DNA of 64,000 nt from Ralstonia sp. UBA689 (GTDB taxonomy: Bacteria; Pseudomonadota; Gammaproteobacteria; Burkholderiales; Burkholderiaceae), in assembly GCF_002298975.1 (NCBI RefSeq), contig NZ_DBMV01000019.1, forward strand, positions 1 through 64,000, read 5' to 3'. The translations under genes and the position numbers were made by a program. The notes under the pieces are model-generated. The model made no database searches. It was not told the DNA's origin and was given only the letters and a program-made list of their open reading frames with translations. Shown here in pieces: positions 42,338-51,772 of the stretch (positions are counted from its first letter, which is position 1; every line of letters starts with the position of its first letter).

Positions 42338-45106
42338 ATGCACGACAGGCAGGCGGTGGGAAGCAATCGGCAGTGGCGTTGGACAGCGTGGCTGGGCGCC
42401 GCCGCGCTGGCCTTGGTGGGCACCTTCACCCACGCGCAGCCTGTCACCACCGCCCCCGACCCGCAGATCGCCTTCTACTACGGCCGTGATGTGCCGGTGC
42501 CCGAGCTGCAGGCGTTCGACTGGGTCGTGCTGGACCCGGCCGTCGCCGGTACCTTCGACGCGAAGCAGCCGTCACCCACGCTGTGGCTCGCGCGGGTGGA
42601 CCTGACGCAGCAGGTCGATGCGATGCGCGGCGGGAACTGGCCTGCCGGGGTGATCGACCAGGTGTTTGCGCCGTTGCTGGCGAAGGGGTATCAGGGTTTC
42701 CTGCTCGACGGGCTCGACACACTGCAACGCACGGCACCCGACACGGCGGCCGCTGCCGCCTCAGCCGATTCCGTGGTCGCACTGGTGCAGGCGCTGCAGG
42801 CGCGCGCACCGCAGGCCAAGCTGCTGGCCGGCGGCACTGCCTGGCTCGACCGGCTCTCTCCGCAACTGGCCGGCGTGGTTACGCCGGGCCTCGTGCGCGA
42901 ACGTGCCGCTGGCAGCGACAGCCTGCAGGACGTGACCGACGCCGACCGCGCCGCGCGCATCGCCACACTGCGCAGCATCGGCGCGCAATACCACCTGCCC
43001 GCCGTTGCGCTGGACTACTGCGCCAGCTACAACCGTACCTGCCTGCGCGACACCGCCAACGTAGCGCGCGCCGCCGGCGTCACCAGCTACGCCACCACGC
43101 CCGGCGCGGATTTCATCGGCATCGGCCGCCTGGAGGTGATGCCGCGCCGCGTGCTGCTGGTCGAGCCGAAGCAGCCCGGCACCAGCGCCAACACCGCGCC
43201 GTCGGTGCTGTACCTGTCCATGCCGATCAACTACCTCGGCTACCGCACGGAATTTGCCGACGCCTACCAGCCGCTGCCCAACGTCACGCCAGACCGCTAT
43301 GCCGGTGTCGTCACGTGGTTCGATGCCAATGCGCCGCGCCCGGCGGTCTGGGCCGCGTGGCTCAAGCGCACCGTGGGTGCCGGCGTGCGCGTGGCGATGT
43401 TCAACCAGTTCGGCATGAGCATGGATGCATCGATGGCGCATACGCTCGGCCTGAAGCCTGTTCCGGGCACGCCCTCCGGGCCGCTGTCGATCGTCTCGCG
43501 TGATCCGATGATCGGCTTCGAGCTGCAGCCGCATCCCGACCGGCGCACCGCCGTGGGCGTGCAGGTGGACCCGAACGTGGCGGGCGCGCAGTCGCTGCTG
43601 CGGCTGTCGGCCGGCAGTTACACCTACGACGCCGCGGCCATCACGCCGTGGGGCGGCTACGTGCTGCAGCCGTTCGGCGTGTTTCGCATGCCCGACGTGG
43701 ATCAGGCGCGCTGGGTGATCCAGCCGCTGGACTTTCTGCGCCGCGCGCTGGCGCTGCCCGCCATGCCGGTGCCCGACACCACCACCGAGAACGGCCGCCG
43801 CCTGATGACGGTGCATATCGACGGCGACGGTTTTGCCTCGCGCACCGAATTCCCGCCCGGCGAGTTCTCCGGCCAGGCACTGCTGCGCGAGATCTTCGAG
43901 CGCTACAAGGTGCCAACCACCGTGTCGATCATCGAAGGCGAGGTGGCGGCCGACGGCATGTACCCCAAGCTCACGCCGCAACTGGAGCCGATCGCGCGCA
44001 ACATCTTCGCGCTGCCCTATGTGGAGCTGGCCAGCCATACGTTCTCGCACCCGTTCGATTGGCTGCGCACCACCAAGCCGCCCGAGCCGCCGTACGTGGC
44101 AGACGGCGAGGGGGGCGCCTTCGCGCTGAACATTCCCAACTACCGCTTCAGCTTCGATCGCGAGATCGCCGGCTCCATCGACTACATCAACACCAGGCTG
44201 GCGCCCGCAGGCAAACGCGTGAAGGTGCTGCTGTGGAGCGGCAACGGCCAGGTGCCGCCGATTGCCGTGCAGAAGACCAACGAGGCCGGCGTGCTCAACA
44301 TGAACGGCGGCGATACGTACATCACGCGCTCCAACCCGAGCTGGACGGCCGTGGCGCCGCTGGGCGCGGACAAGGGCGACGGCCTGTTCCAGGTGTTCGC
44401 GCCCGAGCAGAACGAGAACATCTACACCCACCTCTGGCACGGCCCGTACTACGGTTTCTCGCGCGCCATCGAAACGTTCGAGCTGACCGACAAGCCGTAT
44501 CGTTTCAAGCCGATCGGCATCTACTACCACACGTATTCGGGCACCAAGCTCGCTTCACTCTCCGCGCTGCGGCAGGTGTATGACTGGGCGCTGACGCAGC
44601 CCGTTATGCCGATCTACGCGTCGGACTACATCCGCAAGGTGCTCGATTTCCGCGCTTACGCCGTGGCCCGCGACGGCGACGCCTGGGTCGTGCGTGGCGC
44701 GGGCGACCTGCGCACCGTGCGCTGGACGGGCGCCGGCGTGCCGCGCCTGGCCGATGCGCGTGATGTGGCGGGTTACCTGGCTGGCCCTGGCGGTACCTAC
44801 ATCCACCTGGCCAGCGGCTCGGCGCGCTTCACGCTGGACGGCGCCCAGCAGGCGCTGCCCTACGTGCGCGAGGCCAGCGGCCGGCTGTCGAACTGGCGGC
44901 GTGGCGCCGATGGCCGCTCGCTATCAGTGGAGGTGGCCGGCTACACGAGACCGTTCATCCGCTTTGCCAACGCAGGCGGTTGCCGAGCCACCGTCGACGG
45001 CCGCGAAGTGGGTGGCGCGCACGGTGCCGACTGGCGCATTGACCTGGGCGCGGGCAACCCCGCCAAGCCGGTGCCGCAGCGGGTGGAGTTGCGTTGCGGT
45101 GGCTGA
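42338..45106 (+). CDS. pelA: PelA-like bifunctional glycoside hydrolase / polysaccharide deacetylase
   Basis: Exported protein of 922 residues with a signal peptide ending THAQP. The N-terminal 40-300 region resembles a GH114/166-type TIM barrel (FYYGRDVPVPELQAFDWVVLD, GFLLDGLD). Residues 480-750 contain the deacetylase, with MTVHIDGDGFASR, PTTVSIIEGEV and ELASHTFSHPFDW for the metal and catalytic sites. The tail has an all-beta look. PelA modifies a cationic exopolysaccharide in the periplasm. PelB to PelG genes are not adjacent, so this is an orphan. ATG 42338 follows GAGG. Confidence 0.88.
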   Translation: MHDRQAVGSNRQWRWTAWLGAAALALVGTFTHAQPVTTAPDPQIAFYYGRDVPVPELQAFDWVVLDPAVAGTFDAKQPSPTLWLARVDLTQQVDAMRGGNWPAGVIDQVFAPLLAKGYQGFLLDGLDTLQRTAPDTAAAAASADSVVALVQALQARAPQAKLLAGGTAWLDRLSPQLAGVVTPGLVRERAAGSDSLQDVTDADRAARIATLRSIGAQYHLPAVALDYCASYNRTCLRDTANVARAAGVTSYATTPGADFIGIGRLEVMPRRVLLVEPKQPGTSANTAPSVLYLSMPINYLGYRTEFADAYQPLPNVTPDRYAGVVTWFDANAPRPAVWAAWLKRTVGAGVRVAMFNQFGMSMDASMAHTLGLKPVPGTPSGPLSIVSRDPMIGFELQPHPDRRTAVGVQVDPNVAGAQSLLRLSAGSYTYDAAAITPWGGYVLQPFGVFRMPDVDQARWVIQPLDFLRRALALPAMPVPDTTTENGRRLMTVHIDGDGFASRTEFPPGEFSGQALLREIFERYKVPTTVSIIEGEVAADGMYPKLTPQLEPIARNIFALPYVELASHTFSHPFDWLRTTKPPEPPYVADGEGGAFALNIPNYRFSFDREIAGSIDYINTRLAPAGKRVKVLLWSGNGQVPPIAVQKTNEAGVLNMNGGDTYITRSNPSWTAVAPLGADKGDGLFQVFAPEQNENIYTHLWHGPYYGFSRAIETFELTDKPYRFKPIGIYYHTYSGTKLASLSALRQVYDWALTQPVMPIYASDYIRKVLDFRAYAVARDGDAWVVRGAGDLRTVRWTGAGVPRLADARDVAGYLAGPGGTYIHLASGSARFTLDGAQQALPYVREASGRLSNWRRGADGRSLSVEVAGYTRPFIRFANAGGCRATVDGREVGGAHGADWRIDLGAGNPAKPVPQRVELRCGG

Positions 45107-45122
45107 ACCAGAGTGGGTTGCC

Positions 45123-45655
45123 CTAAGGTAGCGGCGCGAACGTGTGGTCGTGCAGCGCGCGGTCGCCGCGCTTGAGTTCGCGCTGCAGCTCGCCGTGCGG
45201 GCCGATGTCGCGGATGCCCTCCCGCACGCGGGCCACACCCTCGTTCACCAGATCGCCCCGGTGTACCACCGTGCCGATGGCGGCTAGGTTGAGCCCTGCC
45301 CAGTACGTCAGGTTGTTGTGCAGACTGTTGATCTCCTGCGTATCGCGCGTGGCGACGGCGATGCGCGTGAGCCAGTGCGTGATGGTGGCGGTGCGCGCTG
45401 CATCCGGATGGCCGAGCTTCTGCGCGCGCATGAACACCAGCGCGAAATCCGTTCCTGCCCACGAGCGTTCGTAGTGGCGCTGGTAGCCCCGGATCGGGCC
45501 CATCAGCGCGTCGGCCTGTGCCCGGCCGTCGAGCAGGTCGAGCGTGCAGGCCCAGTCGCCGGCTTCGGCAGCCTTGGTGAGCTTGTCGATGTAGGCGCCA
45601 TCGGCTTGACGGCTTGCTGGTAGCCAGCGGGGTCGTCGTAAAAGCCGGGCGGGCG
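45123..45655 (-). pseudogene. Decayed alginate-lyase-family gene
   Basis: The 3' part encodes a clear alginate-lyase domain (SLHNNLTYWAGLNLAAIGTVVHRGDLV, ELQRELKRGDRALHDHTF). Upstream, an open frame lacking a start (YIDKLTKAAEAGDWACTLDLLDG) continues to about 45603, where a frameshift joins it to FYDDPAGYQQAV in a second frame. The signal peptide and start codon are absent; the next gene's stop is at 45661. It would have been a polysaccharide lyase next to PelA. Confidence 0.75.
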
Positions 45656-45660
45656 GGGCG

Positions 45661-46515
45661 CTAGTGCAGCATCACGCGTCGCACCAGCGCCACCAGCGGT
45701 GGCCGGATCGAGCGCTCGATCCCCGGGCGCAGGCGCAGCGGCTTGAGCAGCATCTTGGCTGCCATGTCGAGCGGCAGGTACGAGCGCACCAGCGCGCTGA
45801 CGCGCGAGTTGAGCGCGCGCACATCGTCCTCGGGAACGTCTTCCCGGTCGCGCTCGATGCGCAGCACGTTGCGCAGGGCGATCATCGAGTCTTCATTCTT
45901 GATTTCGCGCAGGCGCGAGGCGAGCGCCTTGAGCACGCGCGCGCGGCCCACGCCCTCGTGCGCATTGCACTCGTTGAAGAAGCGAAGAAAGTGCTTGTAG
46001 TGGCGAACCTCGTCGGCCGAGATGCGGCTGGCAAGATCGCGCAGCACGGGCTCGTCGGCATCGGCGGCGGCCTGGGCGATGGCGCGGTAGAAGGTGGCGG
46101 TGCCCATTTCGACCACGCAGCGCGCGACCATTTCCAGCGCCTGGGTCGGCTCGAACTGTTCAATCGAACAGGTGACGGAGTATTCGTCGAAGAAGCGGGT
46201 GTAGCCGCGCTCCCAGTCGAACTCGGGCCAGACGGTCTCGACATAGCGGCGCAGCGCGCGGCCGTGCTGCAGCTCTTCGCGCTCCCAGTGGTGGATCAGC
46301 CAATGGGCGGCTTCCGGGCGGTCGGCGTAGTACTGGGCGAGGTTGCTGGCGTAGAGGTCGGAGCCGCTCTCAATAAACGAAGCGCTGGCTACGAGATAGA
46401 ACAGCGTGCGGTTTTCGCGCACGCATGCCACGTCGATGCTGCCGTAGGCGATTTCGTGCATCGACCACGGCAGTTGTTCGGGAGCGGGAGATGTTTCCTG
46501 ATGAACCTGTGACAC
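45661..46515 (-). CDS. Ferritin-like di-iron protein
   Basis: Protein of 284 residues from a GTG with GGAGG upstream (7-base spacing). The iron-binding E..E..H pairs are in HHWEREELQHGRALRRYVE and ISADEVRHYKHFLRFF, as in ferritin-like, acyl-ACP desaturase and related families. The C-terminal tail is basic. A role in oxidation of a lipid or amine is possible. It is followed closely by the alginate-lyase remnant and preceded by inverted-repeat operators. Confidence 0.8.
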   Translation of the reverse strand: MSQVHQETSPAPEQLPWSMHEIAYGSIDVACVRENRTLFYLVASASFIESGSDLYASNLAQYYADRPEAAHWLIHHWEREELQHGRALRRYVETVWPEFDWERGYTRFFDEYSVTCSIEQFEPTQALEMVARCVVEMGTATFYRAIAQAAADADEPVLRDLASRISADEVRHYKHFLRFFNECNAHEGVGRARVLKALASRLREIKNEDSMIALRNVLRIERDREDVPEDDVRALNSRVSALVRSYLPLDMAAKMLLKPLRLRPGIERSIRPPLVALVRRVMLH

Positions 46516-46558
46516 AGTGCGTCCTCCGCTGGCAACGCCGCAAGAAACGGGCCGCCTT

Positions 46559-46592
46559 AACATGAGAATGAAACATCACGTCTCATGTTTCA
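46559..46592. promoter_or_regulatory. Overlapping operator-like inverted repeats
   Basis: AACATGAGA-N13-TCTCATGTT and TGAAACAT-N8-ATGTTTCA overlap at 46559-46592, ahead of the ferritin-like gene. Both arms are perfect. A repressor site is likely, but the protein is unknown. Confidence 0.55.
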
Positions 46593-46656
46593 AGACACAT
46601 TTGCGTCAATAAAGGTTCCTATAAGCAATCTTCTGCGTACAAAAGTGGCGCAAAGG

Positions 46657-47916
46657 CTATGGCGATTGCGTCACTCCGGTGTCTTGCGCGCTGGCGGGTA
46701 GCGGGCGCGCCTGCGCATGCCGCAGGCCGTAGCTGAATACCATGAGCGCGACGAGCGCCGCTGCCACCATCGCCCATTCGACCGCCGCATAGCCGCCGCT
46801 GGCCTTCCACAGCAGGGCGCTCAGCCATGGGGCGCTGGCCTGGGCCAGCAGCACGGGCGTCATCATCAGGCCATTGAGCGTGGCGTAGTGGCTGCGCGAA
46901 ACGAGTTCCGGCATGGCGATCGCACGCACCATGGTGTTGATGCCGTTGGCGGCACCGTAGACGAGTGCGAACACGATCAGCAGCGGCCCGCTGGAGAGCG
47001 CCAGCAACACGAGCGCCAGCGCCATCGCCACGTAAGTGGCCGGGGCGATGCGCACCGGGTGCGCCAGCCGGAAGCGCATCATCGCCAGCCGCCCGAGCAC
47101 TTGGGCCGGGCCGATGAGCGCGGCGATCAGCAACAGGCGGCCGGTGGGCACGCCTTTCTCGGTCAGCAGCGGAATCAGGTGCGCGCCCAGCACCGTGTTG
47201 ACGAGGCTGACGGCCACGAATGCTACGACCACCGCCCAGAACACCGGCATGCGCAGCGCCGTGCGCCATGCGGAAGGCTGTACCGGCGCCGCCGGATCGA
47301 TCGCATCCGCCGGCGCATATGCGGGCGGCCGCACGCGCAGCCGTGCGTGGATCGGCAGGCAGATCAGCACATGCGCCAGCGCAAACACGTGCAGCGTATG
47401 CCGCCAGCCGATGTGCTCCACGCCCCAATGCGCCAGCGGAATGCAGATCGTGCTGGAGAAGCCGGCGATCAGCGTCAGGCCGATGATGGGGCGCTGGTAC
47501 GCATCGCCAAACGCCTGACGCAGCACGACGAAGGCGGGGTCGTAGAGCGTGGTCGACATGGCCATGCCCATCGGCAGCCAGAGCAGCAGGAAGGCCGTCT
47601 CGCCCGTTTTGCCGCCCACGAGCGACCACGCCAGGAGGCTGCCCGCCGCCAGCACCGTACCCGCGCTCATCACGCGCCGCGCCGGCCATCGGTCCAGCGC
47701 GCGCCCCACCCAGAACGAGCACAGCGCCCACACCAGCAGCCCCAGCGAGAACCCGCCAGCCAGGAACGGCCGCGCCCAGCCGAGCGTGTCGTGCATCGGC
47801 GCAAGAAACACCGTGAAGGTGAAGTACAGCGTGCCCCACGAGACCGTTTGCGCAAGGCCGAGCAGCAATACAAGGCGCCGGCCTGCGGGCGAGCCCGGCG
47901 AGAGCATGGGGGTCAT
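46657..47916 (-). CDS. MFS transporter
   Basis: Inner-membrane protein of 419 residues with 12 predicted helices. Motif A is FWVGRALDRWPARRVMSAG; the N-terminus is TVSWGTLYFTFTVFLAPMHDTLGWARPFLAGG. It looks like an oxalate/formate antiporter-type or monocarboxylate-type MFS member. Its substrate is not readable. It stands alone between the ferritin-like gene and the Crp/Fnr regulator. Confidence 0.88.
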   Translation of the reverse strand: MTPMLSPGSPAGRRLVLLLGLAQTVSWGTLYFTFTVFLAPMHDTLGWARPFLAGGFSLGLLVWALCSFWVGRALDRWPARRVMSAGTVLAAGSLLAWSLVGGKTGETAFLLLWLPMGMAMSTTLYDPAFVVLRQAFGDAYQRPIIGLTLIAGFSSTICIPLAHWGVEHIGWRHTLHVFALAHVLICLPIHARLRVRPPAYAPADAIDPAAPVQPSAWRTALRMPVFWAVVVAFVAVSLVNTVLGAHLIPLLTEKGVPTGRLLLIAALIGPAQVLGRLAMMRFRLAHPVRIAPATYVAMALALVLLALSSGPLLIVFALVYGAANGINTMVRAIAMPELVSRSHYATLNGLMMTPVLLAQASAPWLSALLWKASGGYAAVEWAMVAAALVALMVFSYGLRHAQARPLPASAQDTGVTQSP

Positions 47917-48022
47917 GGAGACGGAGATGGGGATGGCGGCGACGGGCGGGAAGATCCGCGCGAAGTGCCGACCATTCTAGCGACGCAGGCCAAGGCGCGC
48001 GTGCCTCGTCAGCAGCGCATGC

Positions 48023-48736
48023 TCAGGAAGCGGCATGGCTGCCCGCCAGCCTTCGCAGCGGCGCCGCGTCGACGATCTCCACCGTCCGGTAGTGGCAGCG
48101 GATCCACCCCACGCGCTGCCAAGCCTGCAGGTACTTGGAGATGGTCTGCCGCGAGCGCGCCAGCATGCGACCGAGTTCTTCGTTGCTGGCCGCCACGGTG
48201 CGCCCGTCGCCGGCGCGGGCGAGTTGCAGCAGGCGCTGGGCGAGGCGCGCATCGGCGGGCATTTCGCTGGCGTGCTCGAACTCGTCGAAGATCAGGCGGA
48301 TGCGCTGGCAGAGTTGCTGCATCAGCGCCCACATGCCGGCCGGGTAGGCGCCCACGACACGTGCAAACGCGGCGCTGCCCAGCAGGATGAGCGTGGTCGG
48401 CCCCTGGGCATGCGCGCTGTGCGTGCGGCCGCCGCCATCAATGAGCGCAATCTCCCCAAACCACTCGCCCGCGCGCAGCACGCCGTAGACGAGTTCACTG
48501 CCAGCATCCGTCGTGCGGCTGATGCGCACGCGGCCCCGCGCGATCAGGAACATGCCCTGCGCCGGGCCGCCGTGTGGGTGGATGCATTCGCCATCGGGGT
48601 AGGTGATGAGGCGGGCGGTGGGCGCGATCTCGGCCAGCAGGTCGGCCGGCGCATCGCGCAGCCAGCCCTGCGCGAGTTGCGTGGGCGCCGGCGCAGGGTG
48701 GGTGTGGGTCTGGGGCTGTGAGGCTTCGGCAGGCAT
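48023..48736 (-). CDS. Crp/Fnr-family regulator
   Basis: Protein of 237 residues with a cyclic-nucleotide-binding-like sensor domain (residues 35-150: CIHPHGGPAQGMFLIARGRVRISR, GEWFGEIALIDGG) and a C-terminal winged helix (residues 170-225: RLLQLARAGDGRTVAASNEELGRMLARSRQTISKYLQAWQRVGWI). It lacks the four-Cys N-terminal cluster of FNR, so it may sense a metabolite. A perfect 16-bp palindrome lies between its start and the divergent HD gene. Confidence 0.92.
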   Translation of the reverse strand: MPAEASQPQTHTHPAPAPTQLAQGWLRDAPADLLAEIAPTARLITYPDGECIHPHGGPAQGMFLIARGRVRISRTTDAGSELVYGVLRAGEWFGEIALIDGGGRTHSAHAQGPTTLILLGSAAFARVVGAYPAGMWALMQQLCQRIRLIFDEFEHASEMPADARLAQRLLQLARAGDGRTVAASNEELGRMLARSRQTISKYLQAWQRVGWIRCHYRTVEIVDAAPLRRLAGSHAAS

Positions 48737-48770
48737 GGTGGCAGGATGCAGCGAAGGGCGGGCGGTGCAT

Positions 48771-48786
48771 TGTCAAGCGCTTGACA
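48771..48786. promoter_or_regulatory. Palindromic operator candidate for the Crp/Fnr protein
   Basis: TGTCAAGCGCTTGACA is a perfect 16-bp palindrome in the 157-bp gap between the Crp/Fnr gene and the HD gene, placed for auto-regulation. Confidence 0.6.
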
Positions 48787-48893
48787 GTCTGCGTGCAAGT
48801 GCCGGGCAGAGAATGGCCCACAGAAGCACCCTCAAGCCGCGCGCCCATGACGCGGCATCCCAGACCCGTTCAGGCGACGAAGGAGACACCCCC

Positions 48894-49519
48894 ATGACTG
48901 ATCACACCCATACCGCCCCGCGCGCGACCTTTTCCCACATGGAGCACGGCACGCGCGAGGACTGGGCTGCCATCTCGGCCGAGTTCATGCCCTACGCCCG
49001 CGCGCTGCCCGACCGTGTGCTGGCACACCTGAAATTGCTTGACGGCGATTGCGGTGGCTTCCCCATCGACCGCCTTGCGCACTCGCTGCAGACCGCCACG
49101 CTCGCCCACCGCGACGGCCGCGACGAGGAATACGTGGTCTGCGCGCTATTGCACGATATTGGCGACACGCTGGGCAGCTTCAACCATCCGGACATCGCCG
49201 CGGCCATCCTCAAGCCGTTCGTCAGTGCCGAGAACCTGTGGATGGTCGAGAAGCACGGCATCTTCCAGGGCTATTACTTCTTCCACCACCTCGGGCTTGA
49301 TCGCAACCTGCGCGAGCAGTACCGCAGCCAGCCCGAACTGTTCGAGCGCACCGCCGAGTTCTGCGCCAAGTACGACGCCGCCGCCTTCATGCCGGATTAC
49401 GATAACCTGCCGCTCTCGTTCTTCGAGCCGATGGTGCGCCGCGTGCTGGCGCAGCCGCGCAACTCCATCTACGTAAAGGACGGCGAACCGGCGATGGTGA
49501 AGGCTGGCGCCGAGGCCGC

Positions 49520-49523
<4 letters not shown>
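48894..49523 (+). CDS. HD-domain protein, PhnZ/MIOX-like
   Basis: Protein of 209 residues with an HD-like metal site: HSLQTATLAHRDGRDEEYVVCALLHDIGDTLGSFNHPDIAAAIL, then WMVEKHGIFQGYYFFHHLG. The spacing of H...HD...H...H resembles PhnZ- and inositol-oxygenase-like proteins more than phosphodiesterases. It may oxidise or hydrolyse a phosphonate or polyol; the reaction is unknown. The ribosome site is AAGGAGAC. Its stop overlaps that of ldhA on the opposite strand (TTAA). Confidence 0.82.
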
Positions 49524-50515
<992 letters not shown>

Positions 50516-50571
50516 GGCGGTGGAGCAAGCGGACGTGATGCCGACAGCTTACCCGCACCGCCGGGCGGTGC

Positions 50572-51594
50572 TCAGAGTGTCAGGACAATGCGGCCATCCA
50601 CCTTGCCCGCCTTCAGATCAGCGAGGACCTGGTTGATGTTGTCGAGCTTGTCACGGTGAATGTGAGCGCGTACCAACCCCTCGGCGGCAAACTGCAAAGA
50701 CTCCTGCAAATCAAGCCGCGTGCCGACGATGGAGCCGCGCACCGTGATGCCATTGAGCACGGTGGAGAAAATCGGTAGCGGAAAATCCCCCGGCGGCAGC
50801 CCGTTGAGCGAAATCGTGCCGCCGCGCCGCACCATGCCCAGCGCCTGCGCGAAGGCGCTGCGCGAGACCGCCGTGACCAGCACGCCGTGCACGCCGCCGA
50901 TCTCTTTCTGGATGACGGCGGCCGGGTCCTGTTGGGAGGCATCGACCGCCAGCTTGGCGCCCAGCTCGCGTGCCAGTGCCAGCTTTTCGGGCGCCACGTC
51001 CACCGCCACTACGTGCAGGCCCATGGCAATCGCATACTGCACGGCCACGTGCCCCAGCCCGCCGATGCCGGAGATGGCAATCCATTGGCCGGGCCGCGTG
51101 TCGGTCATGCGGATGCCCTTGTAGACCGTCACGCCCGCGCACAGGATGGGCGCGATCTCTTCAAAGCCGACCTGTGCGGGCAGGTGGCCGACGTAGTTCG
51201 GATCGGCCAGCACGTATTCGGCATAGCCGCCGTTGACGGAGTAACCGGTGTTCTGTTGCTCGTGACAGAGGGTTTCCCAACCGCTCAGGCAATGTTCGCA
51301 ATGGCCGCAAGCGGTGTAGAGCCAGGGCACGCCCACGCGGTCGCCTTCCTTGACGGCGGTGACACCTTCGCCCACTGCCGCCACGAACCCCACGCCCTCG
51401 TGCCCGGGGATGAATGGCAGGCGCGGCCGGACGGGCCAGTCGCCATCGGCGGCGTGCAGATCGGTGTGGCAGACGCCCGAAGCCTGGATCTTGACGAGAA
51501 TCTGCCCACGCCCGGGTGTGGGGATCGGCACTTCCTCAAGGCGCAGGGGCTCGCCAAATGCGTGGACAACCGCGGCTTTCATCATCTGGGCCAT
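50572..51594 (-). CDS. adhP: Zinc-dependent alcohol dehydrogenase
   Basis: MDR-family enzyme of 340 residues, reducing acetaldehyde or oxidising ethanol with NAD. Catalytic-zinc ligands are in GVCHTDLHAADGDWP and GHEGVGFVAAVG; structural-zinc cysteines are in CGHCEHCLSGWETLC; the Rossmann motif is ISGIGGLGHVAVQYA. This matches AdhP/ADH1. The ATG at 51594 follows GGAG; a GTG directly before is possible. An FNR-like box lies 57 bp upstream. It is divergent from eutB, so it may remove the acetaldehyde formed by ethanolamine ammonia-lyase. Confidence 0.93.
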   Translation of the reverse strand: MAQMMKAAVVHAFGEPLRLEEVPIPTPGRGQILVKIQASGVCHTDLHAADGDWPVRPRLPFIPGHEGVGFVAAVGEGVTAVKEGDRVGVPWLYTACGHCEHCLSGWETLCHEQQNTGYSVNGGYAEYVLADPNYVGHLPAQVGFEEIAPILCAGVTVYKGIRMTDTRPGQWIAISGIGGLGHVAVQYAIAMGLHVVAVDVAPEKLALARELGAKLAVDASQQDPAAVIQKEIGGVHGVLVTAVSRSAFAQALGMVRRGGTISLNGLPPGDFPLPIFSTVLNGITVRGSIVGTRLDLQESLQFAAEGLVRAHIHRDKLDNINQVLADLKAGKVDGRIVLTL

Positions 51595-51650
51595 CACTGG
51601 TCTCCGAGTTGGGGGAGCTACCAGTCTGGTTGACGCCCGGCCCGCCCGGG

Positions 51651-51664
51651 TTGATGTGAGTCAA
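51651..51664. promoter_or_regulatory. FNR/Dnr-like box between adhP and eutB
   Basis: TTGAT-N4-GTCAA matches TTGAT-N4-ATCAA in 9 of 10 positions. It lies between divergent adhP and eutB, a plausible site for oxygen-responsive control. Confidence 0.6.
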
Positions 51665-51772
51665 CCGCTTCCGCGTGTGATGCCGAACGCATCGGAGGGG
51701 CTTGATCGACCCGTCATGGAAGGAGTGCTAGCCTGAAACCTCCTGCCGCTTTTTTTCTTGACGGAGTCCGGC

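Noticed and set aside
46717..48390. 557-residue + strand frame across an MFS and a Crp/Fnr gene
   Set aside because: Arg/His/Gln-rich shadow that ignores the borders of two well supported genes.
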